Source of the DNA: Candidatus Barnesiella excrementavium | Lineage (GTDB): Bacteria > Bacteroidota > Bacteroidia > Bacteroidales > Barnesiellaceae | DNA length: 64,000 nt | NCBI GenBank assembly: GCA_019115485.1 | Contig: DXDM01000036.1 | Span: 62,001 to 126,000, forward strand | Reading direction: 5' to 3' | Part shown: positions 58,745 through 64,000 of the stretch, in pieces | How the letters are laid out: each line of letters opens with the position of its first letter | Position numbering within the stretch: the first letter of the stretch is position 1 | The notes under the pieces: model-generated | Seen by the model: only the letters and a program-made list of their open reading frames with translations | The model's database searches: none | What the model was told of the DNA's origin: nothing | Made by a program: the position numbers and the translations under genes

Positions 58745-59989
58745 TTAAGACTCTTCTTTTTCGCCCTCGTCGGTCTCGATTTCGTCGTAGTGCTGGAAAA
58801 GGAAATCGTTGTAGGGGAATCGCGTGGTGTGTATCTCCTTGACCCGTTGGTAGAGCAGCGCTTTCAACTCGTCGATGTTTTTCTTCTCGCGGGCCGAGAT
58901 GAAGATGCAGTTGTCGTGCATCTTGGCCATCCAGGTCTCTTTCAGCTCGTCGAGCGAGATGTTCTCGCGGGTGCGGGGGGTGAGGTCATCGGCCGCTTTC
59001 TCTACATAGGAGAAGGCATCGATTTTGTTGAATACCAGAATCATGGGCTTGTTGGTCGAGTCGCACACCTCTTGAAGCGTTTTGTTTACCACCTCGATTT
59101 GCTCCTCGAAAGCCGGGTGCGAAATGTCGACCACGTGGAGCAGCAGGTCGGCCTCGCGCACCTCGTCGAGGGTCGACTTGAACGAGTCGACCAGGTGGGT
59201 GGGCAGTTTGCGGATAAAGCCTACGGTGTCGGAGAGCAGGAAGGGCAGGTTGTCGACAATCACCTTGCGCACCGTGGTGTCGAGGGTGGCAAAGAGTTTG
59301 TTCTCGGCAAAGACCTCGCTCTTGGCCAGCAGGTTCATGAGGGTCGACTTGCCTACGTTGGTGTATCCCACCAGCGCCACGCGTACCAGTTTGCCGCGGT
59401 TCTTGCGCTGGATACTCTTCTGGCGGTCGATGCTTTTCAGCTCCTCTTTCAGATGCGAAATCTTGTCGAGGATAATACGGCGGTCGGTCTCGATCTGCGT
59501 CTCACCGGGACCACGCATGCCGATACCGCCCCGTTGGCGTTCGAGGTGGGTCCACAGACGGGTCAGTCGGGGAAGCAGGTATTGATATTGAGCCAGCTCG
59601 ACCTGCCGTTTGGCATTGGCCGTCTGGGCCCGTTTGGCAAAGATGTCGAGAATGAGGCTGGTGCGGTCGAGAATCTTCACTTGCAGCTCCTTCTCGATGT
59701 TCTGCACCTGCTTGGCCGAGAGGTCGTCGTCGAAGATGACCATGCCTATCTCGTTCTCGTCGATGTAGCTTTTTATCTCGGCCAGTTTGCCCGCTCCGAC
59801 AAAGGTGCGGGAGTTGGGCATGTCGAGCCGTTGCAGGAATTTCTTCACGGGTTCGGCTCCGGCGGTTTCGGCCAGGAAGGCCAGTTCGTCGAGATATTCG
59901 TTGGCTTTCGCCTCGTTCTGGGTGTTGGTAATCAATCCCACCAGGACGGTGCGTTCGGTTTCTTCTTGGGTTAAGATAAATTCTTTCAT
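58745..59989 (-). CDS. hflX: Ribosome-associated GTPase HflX
   Basis: 414 residues. N-terminal HflX domain (TFVGAGKLAEIKSYI, FDDDLSAKQVQNIEKEL) and Gly-rich linker (RGGIGMRGPGETQIETDRR), then a G domain (ALVGYTNVGKSTLMNLL, DTVGFIRKLPTHLVDSF, NKID). It splits stalled 70S ribosomes. A 10-bp inverted repeat lies just upstream, between the metalloprotease stop and this ATG. Confidence 0.96.
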   Translation of the reverse strand: MKEFILTQEETERTVLVGLITNTQNEAKANEYLDELAFLAETAGAEPVKKFLQRLDMPNSRTFVGAGKLAEIKSYIDENEIGMVIFDDDLSAKQVQNIEKELQVKILDRTSLILDIFAKRAQTANAKRQVELAQYQYLLPRLTRLWTHLERQRGGIGMRGPGETQIETDRRIILDKISHLKEELKSIDRQKSIQRKNRGKLVRVALVGYTNVGKSTLMNLLAKSEVFAENKLFATLDTTVRKVIVDNLPFLLSDTVGFIRKLPTHLVDSFKSTLDEVREADLLLHVVDISHPAFEEQIEVVNKTLQEVCDSTNKPMILVFNKIDAFSYVEKAADDLTPRTRENISLDELKETWMAKMHDNCIFISAREKKNIDELKALLYQRVKEIHTTRFPYNDFLFQHYDEIETDEGEKEES

Positions 59990-60000
59990 GTGTCGTACTC

Positions 60001-60042
60001 CAAAGAGGTACCTTGCAGATAATGCTTTTGGCTACCTCTTTG
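60001..60042. repeat. 10-bp inverted repeat between the metalloprotease and hflX genes
   Basis: CAAAGAGGTA (60001-60010) and TACCTCTTTG (60033-60042) are perfect inverted copies around a 22-base loop. It fills nearly the whole 54-base gap and could be a weak terminator or a leader structure for hflX. Confidence 0.6.
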
Positions 60043-60043
60043 T

Positions 60044-62578
60044 TTAGTTGTTAAATAGTTTTTCAATGTGTATAATCTGATAGTCGTAGAAATCGCGGGT
60101 AGCGCTGTCGGCCGTGGCGGCTCTCTTCTGCTTGTAGAGCGAGAGTATCTTTTTGAGGGCTCCGGTCATGTAGGGCGCCATCTCGTTGGTCGACATCGAG
60201 GGACCCAGCGTGAAGCGGGTGAACGACTGCTCTTCGGCGTGGTGGCACAGGGCGTGGCTGCACGGGAAGGGCGTTTCGTCGAGGTCGATGTCGTCGGTCA
60301 ACCGCGAGGTCGTACTCTTGGCGGCATCTTTCAAGTTGGAGTAGCCGATGAACAGGTTGATGGCCGCACTCTGCATGTCGCGCTCCACGTCGTTCAGCTT
60401 GCGTCCCTGATAGGTTGCCTTGAACACCTCGGCAATCACGTCGTTGAGGTAGGTGGTCACGGTGTAGTTCTTGGCCGGGTCGATAGTGCCTCCCTCCTGG
60501 ATACGGAACAGGGTGGCCGGGTTGACCAGATAGGAGGGGATATTGCGGTGTATACCACTGGCGTAGTTGACGGGGATATCGATGCGTTGCAGCAGGTCGG
60601 CCGGCATGAGCCAGGCGCGGTAGGTGCGAGCCTGGTTGAGCAGCCACTGCAAGGCCCGTTTCTGGGTAGCCTTGTCGAGGTAGGTATAGGGCAGTTCGTT
60701 ATCGCCCTGCCGCACCTCCTGGTAGAGCACGCCGCCCACATAGGGAGCCACGTGGCGCAGGTGACGGTTGTACTGTTGCACAAGAGCCGAGTACTCGTCG
60801 CGTATCGTGCGGTAGTCCTTGCCCTCGTCGAAGAGCCATTTCTCGAAATCCTTCACGATGAGTTTGAGGTTCGAGATGGCCATCTCGCCGGCCCGGAAGT
60901 GGTCGTTACCCAGGTCTTCGGTCTGGTCGGTGGGGTCGTAGGTGGCCGGGTATTGTTGGGCGCCGAAGGTGTACATGGGGTCGTCTTTCTTCTCGGCAAT
61001 CCAGCGGTCGAGGGTAGCTATCTCGTCCTGCGGGGTGGGAGCGTCGGCGATGAGGCGGTAGCCCCAGTTGATGGCATAGATGTCGTATACTCCCAAGATG
61101 GGCGGGGTGAGGCGCACGCCGCGCTCATAGTCGCCGGGCTGGGCCACGAAGTTGTTGCGGGCATAGTCCATGATACTGGGTGTGGTGCCATACTTCTGGG
61201 TGAACGACGGGCTGCGCAGCGAATCGATGGGGAATGAGTAGCTGGCCCCCATGTTGTGCATGAGACCCAGTGTGTGACCTATCTCGTGCGAGGCGACATA
61301 GCGCAGCGATTCGCGCATGACGTCGTTGTCGAAAGTCTCTTTTCTCACCCGCGGGTCAACGGCTCCCGTCTGGGCAAACCGCCAGTCGTGTACCAGTGAG
61401 ATGACGTTGTGATACCAGATGACATCGGCCGTGAGTATCTCGCCGCTGCGGGGGTCGACATAGCTCGGACCCATGGCGTTGGCAATATCGGTGACGGCAT
61501 ATTTCACACAGCTGTATCGCATGTCGTCGGGGTCGAAGTCGGGGTCGTCTTTCGGGTAGTCGCGGGCGATGACGGCGTTTTTGAAACCGGCTGCCTCAAA
61601 GGCGGTGTTCCAATCCTCCACACCCTGTTTCACGATGTCGCGCCATTTGTCGGGGAAGGCACTGTCGACGTAGAAGACAATCGGTTTCCTGGGCTCCACC
61701 AGTTCGCCTCTGAGGTAGGCTTCGCGATCCTCGTCTTTCGGTTCGAGCCGCCAGCGGTGAATGTATTGCGTGCGGTCGATGCGGTCCTTGTCGCTTGTGT
61801 AGATGTTTTTACCGCTCGAGAAGAATCCCACCCGGCGGTCGTAGATGCGGGGACGCATGGGTTGTTCGGGCAGCAGTACCAGCGAGCGGTGCATGGTCAC
61901 GGTGCAGATGTTGTCGCCGGTGAAGCTGAGTACCGAGCGTATCTCGCAGTTCTGCGGGAAGCTCTTGGCACCCAGGATATAGGAGTTGGCAGCCGTGTAG
62001 GTGCCCGTCTTTATCTTGGAGGAGGGGTCGCTGGGCATGGGGCTGATAATCTTCTCGTTGGTCTTGAAGAAGTCGCTCATGTCCACCACCACGTCCTTGC
62101 CGTTTGTGGCCTCAATCTTGAATGCCTTGATGATGGGGTCGCCGAAGTTCCGGTCGAACGAGGCGGCGATGGGGTCCTTGGGGTCGATGATGTTGTCGCT
62201 TTGTACCAGGTGCATGAAGAGCGATTGCTTGTTCTTGCTGAACCGAATCATAAAGGGGTCGGTGGTCATCTCGCCGGCCACGAACAGCTTGGGGTCGGTG
62301 GTGGTGGCCACCCGGCTCGACAGCAGGAAGATGCGGTTCATCAACGAGTCGGGCACCTCGACCAGCAGTTTGTTGTCGGTCGTCAGGTGCAGGGTGAACA
62401 TGCCCTTCTGCGTCTTGGCTCCTTTGATGAGCTTGTCGTATTTCGACTCTTTGGCGGTCGTATCGGCCACCTGCTCTTTCTTGTTCTCTTTCTTGCTTTT
62501 CCGTTTGGCGTAGCAATCAGCGGGACTTGCTCCGGCAATGAGGAGGGCCGCAAGCGTCGCCCATACCAGTTTCTTCAT
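60044..62578 (-). CDS. Large secreted zinc-dependent metalloprotease (DUF5117/DUF5118 group)
   Basis: 844 residues from MKKLVWATLAA. The signal peptide ends near ASPADCYA and is followed by a Lys/Glu-rich linker. The zinc site HEIGHTLGLMHN (about residues 429-440) has the metzincin form HExxHxxGxxH, with a Met a few residues later. Flanking regions match the DUF5118-DUF5117 architecture of Bacteroidota proteases. The protein is probably exported to the periplasm or surface. It has a full promoter upstream and probably leads a unit with hflX and DUF4954. Confidence 0.9.
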   Translation of the reverse strand: MKKLVWATLAALLIAGASPADCYAKRKSKKENKKEQVADTTAKESKYDKLIKGAKTQKGMFTLHLTTDNKLLVEVPDSLMNRIFLLSSRVATTTDPKLFVAGEMTTDPFMIRFSKNKQSLFMHLVQSDNIIDPKDPIAASFDRNFGDPIIKAFKIEATNGKDVVVDMSDFFKTNEKIISPMPSDPSSKIKTGTYTAANSYILGAKSFPQNCEIRSVLSFTGDNICTVTMHRSLVLLPEQPMRPRIYDRRVGFFSSGKNIYTSDKDRIDRTQYIHRWRLEPKDEDREAYLRGELVEPRKPIVFYVDSAFPDKWRDIVKQGVEDWNTAFEAAGFKNAVIARDYPKDDPDFDPDDMRYSCVKYAVTDIANAMGPSYVDPRSGEILTADVIWYHNVISLVHDWRFAQTGAVDPRVRKETFDNDVMRESLRYVASHEIGHTLGLMHNMGASYSFPIDSLRSPSFTQKYGTTPSIMDYARNNFVAQPGDYERGVRLTPPILGVYDIYAINWGYRLIADAPTPQDEIATLDRWIAEKKDDPMYTFGAQQYPATYDPTDQTEDLGNDHFRAGEMAISNLKLIVKDFEKWLFDEGKDYRTIRDEYSALVQQYNRHLRHVAPYVGGVLYQEVRQGDNELPYTYLDKATQKRALQWLLNQARTYRAWLMPADLLQRIDIPVNYASGIHRNIPSYLVNPATLFRIQEGGTIDPAKNYTVTTYLNDVIAEVFKATYQGRKLNDVERDMQSAAINLFIGYSNLKDAAKSTTSRLTDDIDLDETPFPCSHALCHHAEEQSFTRFTLGPSMSTNEMAPYMTGALKKILSLYKQKRAATADSATRDFYDYQIIHIEKLFNN

Positions 62579-62614
62579 ATCGTTGTTTTTTTGTGTATGC
62601 TTTTTATCAAGGTA

Positions 62615-62646
62615 CAAAAATAGGGCAAACCGATTGCAGAAACAAA
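62615..62646 (-). promoter_or_regulatory. Promoter of the metalloprotease gene
   Basis: On the minus strand TTTG (62646-62643) and TATTTTTG (62622-62615) are 20 bases apart, a good -33/-7 match. The implied leader is about 30 bases. Confidence 0.7.
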
Positions 62647-62765
62647 TGTGCCACCTAAAAAACTGAGCAAACAGGGGCTTGTTTCACTCTTTTTGTGGCA
62701 TTCCGTCCCCCCCCCGGTGCAACTCGTGTCAACTTGACTGTTGAGTCGTGTTCGCTTGTTTCCGA

Positions 62766-62790
62766 GAGATACGGGTCTCACCCGTATCTC
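62766..62790. repeat. Perfect 10-bp hairpin upstream of the metalloprotease gene
   Basis: GAGATACGGG (62766-62775) and CCCGTATCTC (62781-62790) enclose a 5-base loop. The right arm continues into CGATGCGGGG, similar to the CGGTGCGGGG of the hairpin at 56609-56638. Confidence 0.75.
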
Positions 62791-62907
62791 GATGCGGGGG
62801 CAATTCCCGGGGCGAGGGTGCAGACAGGGCTGCCCGGGTGTCCTCCGGGTTCTGCATCAGGTGGGAAGGAATGACAAGGAGGCGCGGAAGGGCCGGGAGG
62901 CCGTGTG

Positions 62908-63933
62908 TCAACGCAGATAGTTGTCGAGTGGAATGTTGTACTTTTTCAAGAGGGTCTCGGGGTTGTACGACAGCTTGGCTTCGCGCAGACCCGGGTCGCC
63001 GGCATCGTCCTCGCGGTTGATGTATTGCACCTCGGGGTGAGCTTCGGCCATCTGTGCCGAGTAGAAGAAGTTGATGGCCTCGTAGGCGCCCACGATATCT
63101 TTGCGGGCTTTTTCGATGTGTACGACGAGGGTATCGTTCACCACTTCACCCACCGAGAAGGCGGCAATCTCTCCTCCTACCCGCAGGAGTCCGCCCTCGA
63201 ACGGGAGGCGGTCATACTCGCGCAGCACCTGGGCCACCTTGCTCTCTTCGTAGGCGAAGAGTTCGCTGTCCTTGTGGTAGGCCTGCATGTAGCGGTCGAA
63301 GAAGTCCGTCAGCTCGGGCAGATTCTGTGCGGTGACAGGCTCGTATTGGAAGTCGGGATAGGTACTCTTGAACTTGTTCACCCGGTTGCGCTTTTTGTTG
63401 AAGCGGTGTCCCACGAGGGTAGCCAGGTCGGAGGCCCGGTAGAGGTAGTCGCCCCAGTCGGGCAGCTCGGTCACCGGGCAGCCATACAGTTCGGCGATGG
63501 CCTGGGCTGCCGGTTCGGGTACGGCCGAGAGAATCAAGGGCTGTCCATGCTGCCGGCAATAGGCCCCCAGCAGAGGGATAGACTCCTTCAAATCCAGTGC
63601 TCCCACCGGCACGGCAAAGGCGGTGTTCTGCAAGTGGTCCTCTTCGCCGCCCCGGATAAAGAGCGTGTCGCGGCAGATGGCATACTCGTAACCGAAGTAG
63701 TCGACCCACATGTAGATACCACCTATCGAGAAGTCGCAGGTGCGGTAACTCTGTCGGGTCAGATAGGGGGCTATTTCGGACAGCGAGTCGAGGGTGATGG
63801 GTTTGAACACCAAACAGTCGGTCGCTGCCGGTTGTGAGAGTTCGGGGGCGGTATCCAGTAGGGTTGTCTCCATGAGGCTGAATTTTTGGCGTGTGGTCAG
63901 GTTGAAAAAGTCGGGTAAGCGTGCAATACCCAT
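62908..63933 (-). CDS. DUF2156-type (phosphatidylglycerol lysyltransferase-like) protein
   Basis: 341 residues from MGIARLPDFF; a start at 63873 (METTLLDTAPEL) is also possible. Two GNAT-like halves are visible. The first carries YRTCDFSIGGIYMWVDYFGY and the second GHRFNKKRNRVNKFKSTYPD, then AYEAINFFYSAQMAEAHPEV. This fits DUF2156. Relatives transfer aminoacyl groups to lipids, but small Bacteroidota members have no membrane domain and no assigned reaction. A promoter-like site is near the right edge. Confidence 0.82.
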   Translation of the reverse strand: MGIARLPDFFNLTTRQKFSLMETTLLDTAPELSQPAATDCLVFKPITLDSLSEIAPYLTRQSYRTCDFSIGGIYMWVDYFGYEYAICRDTLFIRGGEEDHLQNTAFAVPVGALDLKESIPLLGAYCRQHGQPLILSAVPEPAAQAIAELYGCPVTELPDWGDYLYRASDLATLVGHRFNKKRNRVNKFKSTYPDFQYEPVTAQNLPELTDFFDRYMQAYHKDSELFAYEESKVAQVLREYDRLPFEGGLLRVGGEIAAFSVGEVVNDTLVVHIEKARKDIVGAYEAINFFYSAQMAEAHPEVQYINREDDAGDPGLREAKLSYNPETLLKKYNIPLDNYLR

Positions 63934-63979
63934 TTTGTCGCATTGCGGCGCTGCTCGTGTTTGTATTTTTTTTTGCGCT

Positions 63980-63987
63980 GCAAAAAT
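63980..63987 (-). promoter_or_regulatory. Putative -7 element of the DUF2156 gene
   Basis: It reads TATTTTTG on the minus strand, about 46 bases before the 63933 ATG, and supports that start. The -33 element would be beyond the window. Confidence 0.45.
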
Positions 63988-64000
63988 AGATAATTTTTAT

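Larger units (their letters stand above)
62579..62907. other. Intergenic region upstream of the metalloprotease gene
   Basis: 329 non-coding bases. They contain the metalloprotease promoter, a run of nine C (62707-62715), a perfect hairpin (62766-62790) and GC-rich short dyads (CCCGG/CCGGG near 62836-62850). No gene was seen. Confidence 0.65.

Noticed and set aside
62707-62715. A run of nine C as a phase-variable tract
   Set aside because: It lies about 130 bases upstream of the metalloprotease start and about 60 beyond its -33 element, with no coding frame through it, so an on/off switch is not supported.

Overview
The window is a chromosomal segment of a Bacteroidales bacterium (phylum Bacteroidota). 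The evidence is a SusC/SusD utilisation locus with a hybrid two-component regulator, BACON and F5/8-type lipoproteins, DUF6242, DUF6089 and DUF4954 family proteins, the rpsU-xer-hpf-tRNA-tuf-secE-nusG-rplKAJL-rpoBC gene order, and promoters that fit the Bacteroidota TTTG / TAnnTTTG consensus. Most genes look moderately GC-rich. A Barnesiella-like or related gut genus is plausible, but the genus cannot be fixed by reading alone.

Region 1-14.7 kb is a nutrient-uptake locus read leftward: susC, susD, two large surface lipoproteins with BACON/discoidin modules, and two tandem related lipoproteins, one with a zinc-peptidase motif and the other cut by the window edge. A divergent hybrid sensor/regulator probably controls it. 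No glycoside hydrolase is visible, so the substrate may be a protein or glycoprotein. Region 14.7-18.0 kb holds comF, recX and prmC (leftward, overlapping) and ribD (rightward). Region 18.2-26.6 kb is an envelope-biogenesis run: two exported proteins, uppS, bamA, two Skp/OmpH chaperones, murI and an S4-domain protein with a basic tail. Region 26.8-30.5 kb carries a YeiH-type exporter, a gamma carbonic anhydrase-like protein and a Xaa-Pro aminopeptidase, all leftward.

Region 30.7-45.3 kb is the core gene-expression cluster: rpsU, a tyrosine recombinase, hpf, tRNA-Tyr/Gly/Thr, tuf, tRNA-Trp, secE, nusG, rplK, rplA, rplJ, rplL, rpoB and rpoC, with clear promoters and intrinsic terminators, including one between rplL and rpoB. 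Region 45.5-53.2 kb holds a zinc-type ABC transporter (binding protein and ATPase, no permease), a GNAT acetyltransferase, an Lrp/AsnC regulator, an inositol-monophosphatase family enzyme, trpS, a metal CDF exporter, dprA and a thioesterase. Region 53.3-55.3 kb is a strikingly AT-rich single-gene segment encoding a WG-repeat protein, flanked by an exact 14-bp direct repeat. It looks like an insertion into the divergent promoter region between the thioesterase and an exported Ntn-hydrolase. Region 55.3-64 kb continues with that hydrolase, a DUF4954 protein, hflX, a large secreted zinc metalloprotease and a DUF2156-type protein.

The observations most worth following are the WG-repeat cassette with its flanking direct repeats, the palindromic operator candidates upstream of yeiH and znuA, the peptidase-bearing SusCD locus, and the dyad over the tRNA-tuf promoter.
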